Source: Bradyrhizobium sp. AZCC 1693
Lineage (GTDB): Bacteria > Pseudomonadota > Alphaproteobacteria > Rhizobiales > Xanthobacteraceae
Direction of reading: 5' to 3'
Length of the DNA stretch: 64,000 nt
Assembly: GCF_036924745.1 (NCBI RefSeq)
Contig: NZ_JAZHSD010000001.1
Span: 6,757,001-6,821,000, forward strand
This document shows, piece after piece, positions 23,603 to 33,371 of the stretch. The notes under the pieces are model-generated. The model saw nothing but the letters and a program-made list of their open reading frames with translations. It was not told the DNA's origin and did no database searches. The position numbers and the translations under genes are program-made. Position 1 is the first letter of the stretch. The number at the start of each line of letters is the position of its first letter.

Positions 23603-25087
23603 ATGAAACCGGCCGATGTCTGCATCGCCGTGCTGGTCGCGGTGATCTGGGGCCTTGCCTTCGTGGCAAGCCGGATCGCGCTGAACGAATTTTCGCCGGA
23701 ACTGATGACGACGCTGCGCTTTTCCATCGCGGCCTTGCCGTGCCTGTTCGTGGCGCGGCCGAAGGTTTCATGGACGGTATTGGCCTCGATCAGCTTCACG
23801 CTGTTCCTCGGCCAGTTTCTCGCCCAGGCCTTTGCCATCGCCCACGGCGTTCCCGTCGGCCTTTCCAGCGTGATCGTGCAGAGCCAGGCGCTGTTCACCA
23901 TCGGCTTTGCCGCCTTGTTGTTCCGTGAACGGCCGAGCGCGTGGCAGACGGTCGGCATCGGTGTTGCCACGATTGGCTTGCTGATGATCTGCGGCACCGT
24001 CGGTTACGATTTCAGCATCAGTGCCTTCGCCATACTGATGATCTCGCCGCTCAGTTTTGCGGCCGGCAATCTGCTGCTCCGGCGCGCGCCTGATGTGCCG
24101 ATGTTCGACCTGTTCGCGTGGCTGTGCCTGGTCGCGGCGGTGCCGTTGCTGGCGCTGACGCTGGTCGGCAACGGCCCGCAGCCGACCTGGCATGCGCTGA
24201 CCCATATGTCGCTGACCGGCCTGATCTGCATGATCGGCCTCGGTGGCGTCTCCACCAGCATCGCCTACTGGCTGTGGGGCAGGCTGCTGCGGGATTACCC
24301 GGCCGCGCAGGTGGTGCCGTTCGCGCTGCTGGTGCCGTTCGTCGGCTCGGCTGCGTCGAGCGTGGCGTTCGGCGAAACCTTCGGGCCGCTGCGGCTCGCC
24401 GGAATGGTCACCGCCGTTGGCGGTATTGCCATCATGCTGCTGTCGAAGCGGCCGAAGATGATGCCAAAGATCGCGCGAGGCCCCATGTCACATTCGCTTT
24501 TGATCGCCTTCGTCATGTTCGCCACGGTGATGTTTTTCACGCCGGGCCCGAACAACATCATGCTGCTGTCGTCGGGGCTGACCTACGGCTTTCGCCCCAC
24601 CATCCCGCACATCATGGGCATCACGGTCGGCTTCGCGTTCATGATCGGCGCTGTCGGCCTCGGGCTCGGAACCATCTTCATCGCCTACCCGGTGCTGCAG
24701 ACCATCCTGAAATATGCCGGGGTGGCCTACCTGGTCTATCTGGCCGCCCATATCGCGATGTCCGAGCCGCCGTCGGCGGAGCAGGACGACAGCCGCCGGC
24801 CGATGACGTTCTGGGGCGCGGCCATGTTCCAATGGGTCAACGCCAAGGGCTGGGTGATGGTGATCGGCACCATCACCGCCTATGCGGCGATCGCCGCCTA
24901 CCCCTGGAACATCGCGATCCAGGTCGGTTTGAGCCTGCTCCTGGGCATCCTGTCCTGCACCGCCTGGGCCCTGTTCGGCACCGCGCTGCGGCCGGTCCTG
25001 ACCTCCCGGCGGGCGGTGCGGGCCTTCAACATCGTCATGGCGGTACTGCTGCTGGCGTCGCTCTATCCGGTCTTCATGGACGCATGA
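23603..25087 (+). CDS. Fused EamA (DMT) and LysE family exporter
   Basis: A 494-residue membrane protein that joins two transporter families in one frame. Residues 1-290 form a complete ten-helix EamA/DMT exporter: MKPADVCIAVLVAVIWGLAF, then the second half with FGETFGPLRLAGMVTAVGG. Residues about 295-494 form a LysE/RhtB amino acid exporter: SHSLLIAFVMFATVMFFTPG followed by PNNIMLLSSG, the family hallmark, then VNAKGWVMVIGTITAY. Each part has its usual full length. The LysE part begins with a Met (24485) preceded by GAGG, so a separate product is also possible. No stop codon divides the two. It sits before ilvC; amino acid efflux is an inference. Confidence 0.88.
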   Translation: MKPADVCIAVLVAVIWGLAFVASRIALNEFSPELMTTLRFSIAALPCLFVARPKVSWTVLASISFTLFLGQFLAQAFAIAHGVPVGLSSVIVQSQALFTIGFAALLFRERPSAWQTVGIGVATIGLLMICGTVGYDFSISAFAILMISPLSFAAGNLLLRRAPDVPMFDLFAWLCLVAAVPLLALTLVGNGPQPTWHALTHMSLTGLICMIGLGGVSTSIAYWLWGRLLRDYPAAQVVPFALLVPFVGSAASSVAFGETFGPLRLAGMVTAVGGIAIMLLSKRPKMMPKIARGPMSHSLLIAFVMFATVMFFTPGPNNIMLLSSGLTYGFRPTIPHIMGITVGFAFMIGAVGLGLGTIFIAYPVLQTILKYAGVAYLVYLAAHIAMSEPPSAEQDDSRRPMTFWGAAMFQWVNAKGWVMVIGTITAYAAIAAYPWNIAIQVGLSLLLGILSCTAWALFGTALRPVLTSRRAVRAFNIVMAVLLLASLYPVFMDA

Positions 25088-25194
25088 TGCCGCACCGCGC
25101 CATGCATAAACGGGTTTCCTTTGACGCGGAAAATGCTCTAGACAACGCCGGAAATTCGCGGGCGACCGGCGGTCCTATTCCTCCAAATGCCTGA

Positions 25195-26253
<1,059 letters not shown>

Positions 26254-26263
26254 TGGTGTCGTT

Positions 26264-26392
26264 CCCCGGATGCAGCGCAGCACGCAAGTGATGCGCTGCT
26301 GGTCCGGGGTCCATCTCGCGAAGCGGTCCCGGCTCTGCGGCGCATCGCTAACGCGCTGCACCGCGTCCGGGACACGGGAGCATCCAGTGGCC
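26264..26392. repeat. Palindromic intergenic repeat after ilvC
   Basis: CCCCGGA and TCCGGGG (26264-26309) enclose an inner CAGCGCA and TGCGCTG pair, followed by a related segment ending in GTCCGGGACACGG. It resembles the REP-like elements common between genes in Bradyrhizobium. Confidence 0.65.
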
Positions 26393-26446
26393 GGTTCGAC
26401 AATGCACTACCGGCATACCAAATCTTAAACCTTGATCGGCATTATC

Positions 26447-26480
26447 CGGCGAGATCGCGAACGCGGTCTCGCCGTTTCTT
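26447..26480 (+). terminator. Strong intrinsic terminator downstream of ilvC
   Basis: A 13-bp stem, CGGCGAGATCGCG with CGCGGTCTCGCCG (one G-U), around an AA centre is followed at once by TTTCTT. It lies about 195 bp beyond the ilvC stop and probably ends the ilv transcript. Confidence 0.7.
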
Positions 26481-27475
26481 CGAAGAATTGCTGGCTCAAT
26501 CATATTCTTCAACGCGCCGCGCCGAGTGCGCCGCCGAGCCGAAACGAAGAACTGACGCTTCATGCACATTCTTGGTGCGAAGCAATTCAACAAATACATT
26601 AGCGACGGAAAAGCCAGCGTTTACCGACTCAAAGCTCGGTTGCTTAATCCGCATTCTGGTCAGCGAAACGAGATCGACAGCCGTTGAGCCGCGGGGCTGG
26701 CTATTGGCTTTCGCGCTTCCGAACATCTCGTGTGCTGGATCAGCAGCGAACCGAACCTCAACCTTGCATCTCCTGGCAGCGATGCGCGTTCCGTCGTCGG
26801 AACATGCCGCACTCTCCAGCATTGCGTGGCTTTTATTTGGCCGGGAAGTCGACGCCGCGAAGCGTCACTGTCGCGATAGCGCACGCCGTCTCCACCTCAT
26901 CGGCCACCGACACCACATCAACACGCGCCACGCCAATCGTGCTTCCAACCTGAAGCGCGCGGGCGCGCGCGATCAGCGCGGTGCCCTTCGCCGGGGCGAG
27001 GAAGCTGACCTGCAGGTTGACGGTCACCGCAAACCGGCCGGACGGCATGGCGGTGGTGGCTGTCTGATGCCAGACAGCTTTGAACACCCGGAGGTGCGAA
27101 TGCTTCGCCCAGAGGGCGTCGATCTGCCCCGGCGGCTGGGTTTTGAATGGGTCAGGGGCGGCGGCGATGGCTGGCTGGATCGTGCGCTGGATCGTTTGTG
27201 ACCGGTTCGGACCTTGCGCCGCGAGGACCGACTCCGGTTACGCGCCTTGGCGCGCCCACAAGTCGGGCACGGTCCTCAATGCGCCAATGCCGCTTGACGG
27301 TGAGAAAGTGTTTTAATACTATTACAAGTAGAGACTAGAAATGGTGTTTAGAACTTTTTTCTAGAGCCTGCTTCGGCTCGTTGCCAGCCACTGCACTTCC
27401 AATCCCCACCCGCTCGTCAGCCGTGTTCGCGCCGCGTCACGGCACGCATTTCCACGCCCATCTCAGGAGATTGCA
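26481..27475. other. Mostly non-coding, degenerate stretch
   Basis: About 1 kb between the ilv and RTX genes without a convincing intact gene. It contains a thioesterase-like fragment (26833-27087, minus) and an AT-rich patch at about 27306-27365, plausibly the RTX promoter region. Other open frames here show no family resemblance. It may be the remains of decayed genes. Confidence 0.5.
26833..27087 (-). pseudogene. Remnant of a PaaI-like hotdog thioesterase
   Basis: The frame encodes 84 residues whose middle, SGRFAVTVNLQVSFLAPAKG, followed by IARARALQVGSTIGVARVDV, matches the C-terminal half of PaaI-family acyl-CoA thioesterases. The N-terminal half with the HGG/active-site block is not found upstream: the frame continues without family resemblance to a TAA near 27240. 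I read it as a truncated remnant, although a gene with an unusual start cannot be excluded. Confidence 0.4.
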
Positions 27476-29506
27476 ATGGCTATCATCAATGGCACCAATG
27501 GAAGCGACACGCTCAACGGCATGCCCGGCGACGATTTCATATTCGGTCAGGGTGGCAGTGACGTTATCGCGGGCCTGGGCGGCGCGGATTTTATCGACGG
27601 CGGCGCGGGTGCCGATACGGCGACCTACGCGGCGTCGCTGGCAGGGGTCAATGTCAGCCTGGCGACGGGGCAAGGCAGCGGAGGCGATGCCGAGGGCGAT
27701 ACGCTCGCCAATATCGAGAACCTGACGGGATCTGCGTTTGACGACACGCTCGAAGGCAGTAGCGGCAACAACGTGCTCGCGGGCGGTGACGGCACGGACA
27801 CCGTGTCCTATGCGCATGCCGCGGCCGGTGTCACGGTCAGTCTCGCGCGCACGACGGCGCAGAATACCGCCGGCGCCGGCAGCGACACGCTGAGCGGGTT
27901 CGAGAACCTGACCGGCTCCCATTTCGACAATAGCCTGACCGGTTCATCGACGGCGAATACGATTCTGAGCTTTGAGGGCAATGACGTCCTTGCCGGTCTC
28001 GGCGGCGCGGACATCCTGGACGGCGGCGCCGGCAACGATACGGCGACTTATGCCGCGTCGCAGGCGGCGGTCGATGTCAGCTTGATGACCGGCATTGCCA
28101 CCGGCGGGGACGCGGAAGGCGATACGCTCGTCAATATCGAGAACCTGACCGGATCAACTCACGACGACGTGCTGGAAGGCGACGACGGCAACAATGTTCT
28201 CGCCGGCGGCGGCGGCAACGACACGGTATCTTACGAGCATGCTGCGGCCGGCGTCACGGTCAGCCTGGCGCTGACGACCGCGCAAGACACCATCGGTGCC
28301 GGCAGCGATACGCTGAGCGCGTTCGAAAATCTCACCGGCTCTCATTTCGACAACATCCTGACCGGCTCGTCCCAGGCAAATGTCATCGTCAGCTTCGAGG
28401 GCAACGACACGCTGGACGGCGGCGCAGGTGCGGACACGCTGATCGGCGGCGCGGGTAACGATATCTACATCGTCGACAGCGCCGGTGACGAGGTGACGGA
28501 AGCCGCGGATGAGGGAACCGACACAGTTCGATCGTCGATCAGCTACACAATCGGCGCCAATGTCGAGCACCTGACCCTGACCGGGGCAGGGAATGTCAGT
28601 GCGACCGGCAATGCCGCCGGCAACATCATTGTCGGCAACAGCGGCAACAACACGCTTGCGGGTCTTGGAGGGGCTGACGCCCTCGACGGCGACGCCGGCA
28701 CCGACACCGCCACTTACGCAGCGTCGGCTGCGGGGGTGAATGTCAGCCTCGCGACGGGACTGGGCGTTGGCGGCGACGCCGAGGGCGATACGCTGGTCAA
28801 CATCGAGAACCTGACCGGGTCGGGCCAGAACGACATCTTGGAAGGCGACGGCGGCAATAACGTTCTTGCCGGCGGCGGCGGCAACGACACGGCATCTTAC
28901 GCGCATGCCGCGGCCGGCGTTACGGTCAACCTGGCACAGACGACCGCGCAGAACACGATCGCTGCCGGCATCGATACGTTGACCGGGTTCGAGAACCTGA
29001 CCGGATCCGCATTCAACGATACGCTCACCGGAAGCAGCATCGCCAATATCCTGATCGGCGGTCTGGGCAACGATATCATCAGTGCGAGCGGCGGAGCCGA
29101 CCGGCTCGACGGGGGCGGCGGCAACGACAGCCTGACCGGCGGTACCGGAGCGGACGTTTTTTTCTATGCCTCCGGCGGCGGGGCTGATGTCGTCACGGAC
29201 TTCAGCCACGGTCAGGGCGACCGGATCGACGTGACGGATGTGATCGGCATTCTTAGCCTGGCGGACATCCAGTCGCGCGCCACCCAGCAGGGGCGCCAAC
29301 ACGGTCATCGATTTCGGCAATGGCGATACCCTTACATTGCAGAATTTCACCTTGGCTGCGCTTGTCGCCGGCGACTTCGTATTCCCGAACAGCATCGTCG
29401 GCACGCCTGCGCGGGATACGCTGATCGGGACCAGCCAAGCGGATGCGATCTTTGGTCTTGGCGAGAACGACCGGCTCCAGGGCCTCGGCGGCAACGACCA
29501 GCTTGA
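27476..29506 (+). CDS. RTX calcium-binding exoprotein, N-terminal part (frameshifted)
   Basis: First part of a giant secreted RTX protein. From MAIINGTNGSDTLNG on it is built of Asp/Gly/Asn-rich nonapeptide repeats (GGxGxDxLx type: GGAGNDTATYA, LDGGGGNDSLTGG) that bind calcium. Four domain-like units share the block AAAGVTVSLA followed by GSDTLSGFENLTGS. After residue 605 (SLADIQSRATQQG) the translation becomes Arg-rich nonsense for about 70 residues. The proper continuation is in the +1-shifted frame, because GGGG at 29290-29293 has one G more than the paralogous site at 31370-31372. Removing it joins this gene to the next. No N-terminal signal is present, as expected for type I secretion. 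Confidence 0.85.
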   Translation: MAIINGTNGSDTLNGMPGDDFIFGQGGSDVIAGLGGADFIDGGAGADTATYAASLAGVNVSLATGQGSGGDAEGDTLANIENLTGSAFDDTLEGSSGNNVLAGGDGTDTVSYAHAAAGVTVSLARTTAQNTAGAGSDTLSGFENLTGSHFDNSLTGSSTANTILSFEGNDVLAGLGGADILDGGAGNDTATYAASQAAVDVSLMTGIATGGDAEGDTLVNIENLTGSTHDDVLEGDDGNNVLAGGGGNDTVSYEHAAAGVTVSLALTTAQDTIGAGSDTLSAFENLTGSHFDNILTGSSQANVIVSFEGNDTLDGGAGADTLIGGAGNDIYIVDSAGDEVTEAADEGTDTVRSSISYTIGANVEHLTLTGAGNVSATGNAAGNIIVGNSGNNTLAGLGGADALDGDAGTDTATYAASAAGVNVSLATGLGVGGDAEGDTLVNIENLTGSGQNDILEGDGGNNVLAGGGGNDTASYAHAAAGVTVNLAQTTAQNTIAAGIDTLTGFENLTGSAFNDTLTGSSIANILIGGLGNDIISASGGADRLDGGGGNDSLTGGTGADVFFYASGGGADVVTDFSHGQGDRIDVTDVIGILSLADIQSRATQQGRQHGHRFRQWRYPYIAEFHLGCACRRRLRIPEQHRRHACAGYADRDQPSGCDLWSWRERPAPGPRRQRPA

Positions 29507-32500
29507 TGGCGGCACCGGCTTCGACCGGGCGATCTACACCGATGCCGCCGGCGGCATCACCGTTAACCTGGCTGCCGGCTCGGTCTCCGGCAACGGTGTC
29601 GGCGTTGACACACTGACCGCGATCGAGGGGATCGTCGGAAGCGACTTCGCCGACACATTCAATGCCGTGGGATTCACCGGTTCCAGCGAAATCCCCGGCG
29701 TGCAAATCGGCTTGAGTGAGTTCGAGGGGCGCGGCGGCGATGACGTGATCCTCGGAAACACGAACATTCAAGGCTTGCGGCTGACGCGGGTGAGCTACCT
29801 CAGCGCGACCGCTGCCGTAACTGTCGACATTGCCGCAGGAACGGCGGACGGTAATGCCTCCGTCGGGCACGACACGTTTTCCAATGTCTATGCAGCCTGG
29901 GGATCGGCCTTCAACGACGCGCTGCGCGGCAGCGACAACGGAGCCGGCACCTTCGAGCTGTTCGAGGGACGAGCCGGCGACGACTTTATTGACGGTCGCG
30001 GCGGTTACGATCGGGCCGACTACACCAATGATCTCGCGACGACGTCGGGCATCACCGTTCATCTCGCGGCGGGGACCGTAACAGGCGACGCCACCGTCGG
30101 AACCGACACGCTTCGCGCGGTGGAGGCGGTCCGCGGTACCAATTTCGACGACCTCTTCGATGCGACCGGCTTCGGCGATGCCGGCGCGGTCAATGTCGGC
30201 TCTCTCGGAACGTTCAACGACTTCGCAGGCGCGGGGGGCAACGATACCATTATCGGCAACGGCAACACCCGCCTCAACTACCAGCTTGCCGCGGGACCTG
30301 TCACGGCCGACCTCGAGACAAGCGCGATCGGCACGACCAACGCCATCACCGTCGCCGGCAGCGCCACGGCGCTTGGCGAGGGGACCGACAGCTTCACCGG
30401 TGTGAACGCGGTCCAGGGCTCGATGTTTGGCGATACGCTGTTGGGCAGCAGTTTCAGCAACACACTTATCGGTCTTGGCGGCGACGACTATCTCGACGGC
30501 CGGGGTGGATTCGATACGGCAGGATACAACAGCCTATCCACCGTGACCGGCGGGATCAGTGTCAATCTGGCGGCGGGAGTAGTGACGGGGAATGCCTCGG
30601 TCGGCACGGACACGTTGCGTTCGATCGAGAGCATCCAGGGGACCGGCTTCGCCGACGTTTATAACGCTGTTGGATTTGGTCAAGCCGGCGCGCTGAACGT
30701 CGGCAACAACGGCACCTTCAACCAGTTCGAGGGCCTCGCTGGCGACGACATCATCACCGGCAATGGCAACACGCGGCTGATCTATTCCAATGCGACTTCC
30801 GGCGTCACGGTCAATATGGCGGCGGGCACCGTGACCGGCGATGCCTCGGTCGGCACCGACACCTTCACCGGCGTCAACAGCGTGACAGGAGGTAACTTCG
30901 TCGATACCTACAATGCGACCGGCTTTGTCGGCTTCAATTCGTTCCAGGGCCAGGGCGGCAATGACACCATCACCGGTAATGGCAACACGCAGATCTTTTT
31001 CGTCAACTCCACGGCCGGCGTGGCGGTCGATCTCGCTGCCGGAACGGCCAATGGCGACGCCTCGGTCGGCACCGACACCATTAGCGGCGGCGTCAATAAT
31101 GTCTTCGGGTCGAACTTCAACGACACGCTACTGGGCAGCAGCAGCAATGACTTCCTTAACGGGGGTAACGCCGGCAACGACACGCTTGACGGCCGCGGCG
31201 GCAACGACAACCTGACCGGCGGCGCCGGGGCGGATACGTTCGTCTATGCGATCGGCGGCGGGACGGACTTCATCACCGACTTCAGCCACGCCCAGGGTGA
31301 CAGGATCGACGTGACCGGGGTGCCCGGCATCTTCAGCCTGGCGGATATCCAGTCGCACGCCACCCAGCAGGGCGTGAATACGGTCATCAACTTCGGCAAC
31401 GGCGATATCATTACATTGCAGAACGTGGTGCTGGCCAATCTTGTGGCCGGGGATTTCGTATTCCCGAACAGCATAACCGGTACTCCTGCTCCGGATGTGC
31501 TGATCGGAACCAGCCAGGCGGATGCGATTTTCGGTCTGGCGGCGAACGACCGGCTTCAGGGGCTCGGCGGCAACGACCAACTCAATGGCGGGCTCGGCTT
31601 CGACCGGGCGGTCTACACGGACGCCACCGGCGGCATCACGGCCCATCTCGGCGCCGGCACGGTCTCCGGTGCCGGCGTGGGCAATGACACGCTGACCGAT
31701 ATCGAGGGTATCGTCGGCAGCGACTTCGCCGATAGCTTCACTGCGACAGGTTTTACGGGATGGAGTGCGATTCCCGGCACCCCGGTGGGCCTGAGCGAGT
31801 TCGAAGGGCGAGGCGGTGACGACGTGATCACCGGGTTGGTCAATGCGTCAGGCCAAACCCTGGGCCGCATTTCCTACGTGAGCGCGACGGCTGGGGTTAC
31901 GGTGGACCTGATCGCCGGTACTGCCGATGGCGATGCTTCCATCGGTCACGACACCTTCTCCCTCATCAACGCGGTCGTCGGGTCGGCATATGCCGACATC
32001 ATGTATGGCAGCAATAATCCGAACGGCACGTTCGAGCAATTTGAAGGTCGCGGCGGAAACGACTTTTTCGATGGTCGTGGCGGATTTGACTATGCCGTGT
32101 ACAACAATGATCCCCTCACGGGTGCGGGGATCACCGTCAACCTCGCCTCCGGAACAGTGTCCGGCGACGCGAGTATCGGCACCGACACGTTGCGCGCAAT
32201 CGAGGCTGTGCGCGGCACCAGTTTCAACGATGTCTATGATGCAACCGGTTTTTCGGGTTCGAGCGCCAATGCCGGCTCCTCTGGCACGTTCAACCAGTTC
32301 GAAGGGATGGCCGGCGACGACACCATCACCGGCAACGGCAATACCCGGCTGCAGTACATTCTGGCCGCGGACGGGGTGACCGTCGACATCGCGGCAGGCA
32401 CAGCACATGGCACGGCGCCGGGAGATGTTGCAAACGTCGGCACCGATACGTTCACCGGCGTCATTGCCGTCATGGGCTCGATGTTCGGCGACACGCTGCT

Positions 32501-33323
32501 GGGCGGCAGCGGTAACGAACAGTTCCTCGGCCTTGCCGGCGATGATTACATCGATGGCCGCGGTGGCTTCGATTTTGCGCAATACAGCAACCTCACAAAT
32601 GTGACGAGTGGAATCAGTGTCGATATGGCCGCCGGCATCGTGACCGGTGATGCCTCGAGCGGCACCGATACGCTGCGCTCGATCGAAGCCGTGCAGGGTA
32701 CCATCTTCAACGATGTCTACGACGCGACAGGCTTCGGTGGCGGCGGTGCGCTGAACGTCGGCAGCAACGGCAGCTTCAACCAGTTCGACGGTATGGCGGG
32801 CAACGACACCCTCACCGGCAATGGCAACACCCAGATCGTGTACGCCAACGCAACCGCCGGGGTCAGCGTCGATTTGTCCATCGGCATCGCCGCTGGCGAT
32901 GCGTCGGTCGGTACCGATACCATTACCGGCGGCGTCAACCGCGTTCTTGGTTCGAATTTCGGCGACACTCTCATCGGTACCGGAGGGACCGAGTTCCTGA
33001 ACGGCAACGGCGGCAACGACACGATCAGCGGAGGTGGCGGCAACGATGTCCTGACCGGCGGCAGCGGCAACGACAACTTCGTCTTCACGTCAGGTTCAAC
33101 CGCCGGCGCGACCATCACGGATTTCGCCGGCAACGGCGCCGCGGTGGGGGATACGCTCGAATTCCACGGCTTTGGCGAGGCCTCAGACGGCGCAGCCCTG
33201 ACCTGGCTTTCGGGCAACCAATGGCAGGTTCATTCCGGGCTGGACGGTCACGACGAAATCATCACGATCAATGGAGCCACCGCCAGCAGCATCCATGCCA
33301 ATGATTATCAGTTCCTGACGTAG
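29337..33323 (+). CDS. RTX calcium-binding exoprotein, C-terminal part
   Basis: Continuation of the preceding RTX gene; the start used here (TTG 29337) is only the first possible codon after the frameshift. The 1328 residues hold two long paralogous halves about 2.08 kb apart (each beginning VAGDFVFPNSI followed by GTSQADAIFGL). Both carry many GGxGND repeats and blocks such as GNGNT and DASVGTDT. The C-terminus, GDTLEFHGFG, then WQVHSGLDGHDEIITI and HANDYQFLT, matches the uncleaved type I secretion tail of RTX proteins. With one base removed at 29290-29293 the joined gene is 1949 codons. No type I exporter genes lie in the window. Function is unknown; adhesion or matrix roles are common. Confidence 0.85.
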   Translation: MQNFTLAALVAGDFVFPNSIVGTPARDTLIGTSQADAIFGLGENDRLQGLGGNDQLDGGTGFDRAIYTDAAGGITVNLAAGSVSGNGVGVDTLTAIEGIVGSDFADTFNAVGFTGSSEIPGVQIGLSEFEGRGGDDVILGNTNIQGLRLTRVSYLSATAAVTVDIAAGTADGNASVGHDTFSNVYAAWGSAFNDALRGSDNGAGTFELFEGRAGDDFIDGRGGYDRADYTNDLATTSGITVHLAAGTVTGDATVGTDTLRAVEAVRGTNFDDLFDATGFGDAGAVNVGSLGTFNDFAGAGGNDTIIGNGNTRLNYQLAAGPVTADLETSAIGTTNAITVAGSATALGEGTDSFTGVNAVQGSMFGDTLLGSSFSNTLIGLGGDDYLDGRGGFDTAGYNSLSTVTGGISVNLAAGVVTGNASVGTDTLRSIESIQGTGFADVYNAVGFGQAGALNVGNNGTFNQFEGLAGDDIITGNGNTRLIYSNATSGVTVNMAAGTVTGDASVGTDTFTGVNSVTGGNFVDTYNATGFVGFNSFQGQGGNDTITGNGNTQIFFVNSTAGVAVDLAAGTANGDASVGTDTISGGVNNVFGSNFNDTLLGSSSNDFLNGGNAGNDTLDGRGGNDNLTGGAGADTFVYAIGGGTDFITDFSHAQGDRIDVTGVPGIFSLADIQSHATQQGVNTVINFGNGDIITLQNVVLANLVAGDFVFPNSITGTPAPDVLIGTSQADAIFGLAANDRLQGLGGNDQLNGGLGFDRAVYTDATGGITAHLGAGTVSGAGVGNDTLTDIEGIVGSDFADSFTATGFTGWSAIPGTPVGLSEFEGRGGDDVITGLVNASGQTLGRISYVSATAGVTVDLIAGTADGDASIGHDTFSLINAVVGSAYADIMYGSNNPNGTFEQFEGRGGNDFFDGRGGFDYAVYNNDPLTGAGITVNLASGTVSGDASIGTDTLRAIEAVRGTSFNDVYDATGFSGSSANAGSSGTFNQFEGMAGDDTITGNGNTRLQYILAADGVTVDIAAGTAHGTAPGDVANVGTDTFTGVIAVMGSMFGDTLLGGSGNEQFLGLAGDDYIDGRGGFDFAQYSNLTNVTSGISVDMAAGIVTGDASSGTDTLRSIEAVQGTIFNDVYDATGFGGGGALNVGSNGSFNQFDGMAGNDTLTGNGNTQIVYANATAGVSVDLSIGIAAGDASVGTDTITGGVNRVLGSNFGDTLIGTGGTEFLNGNGGNDTISGGGGNDVLTGGSGNDNFVFTSGSTAGATITDFAGNGAAVGDTLEFHGFGEASDGAALTWLSGNQWQVHSGLDGHDEIITINGATASSIHANDYQFLT
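29400..33000 (+). repeat. Approximately 2.08-kb internal duplication in the RTX gene
   Basis: The segment from about 29385 recurs from about 31465 with conserved order of blocks: GTSQADAIFGL, FDRAIYTDA/FDRAVYTDA, GLSEFEGRGGDDVI, SVGHDTFS/SIGHDTFS, DTLRAVEAVRGT/DTLRAIEAVRGT, YLDGRGGFD/YIDGRGGFD. Divergence is moderate, so the duplication is not recent. Confidence 0.75.
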
Positions 33324-33333
33324 GCGTCATTGC

Positions 33334-33361
33334 AACGGAAACGCCGGTCGGCGTTTCCGTT
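33334..33361. terminator. 13-bp bidirectional terminator
   Basis: AACGGAAACGCCG and CGGCGTTTCCGTT pair perfectly across a 2-base GT centre, between the converging RTX and DUF2336 genes. Confidence 0.75.
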
Positions 33362-33371
33362 TGCGGCGCGG

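Noticed and set aside
25121..25146. Promoter candidate TTGACG before ilvC
   Set aside because: No -10 box at a suitable distance; spacing to the best candidates is 10-14 bp.
26496..26822. 108-residue frame on the minus strand in the gap before the RTX gene
   Set aside because: No family match, no good ribosome site and poor composition; treated as non-coding.
27500..33300. CRISPR-like spacing of short repeats
   Set aside because: The repeats are in-frame RTX nonapeptides without constant repeats or unique spacers of equal length.
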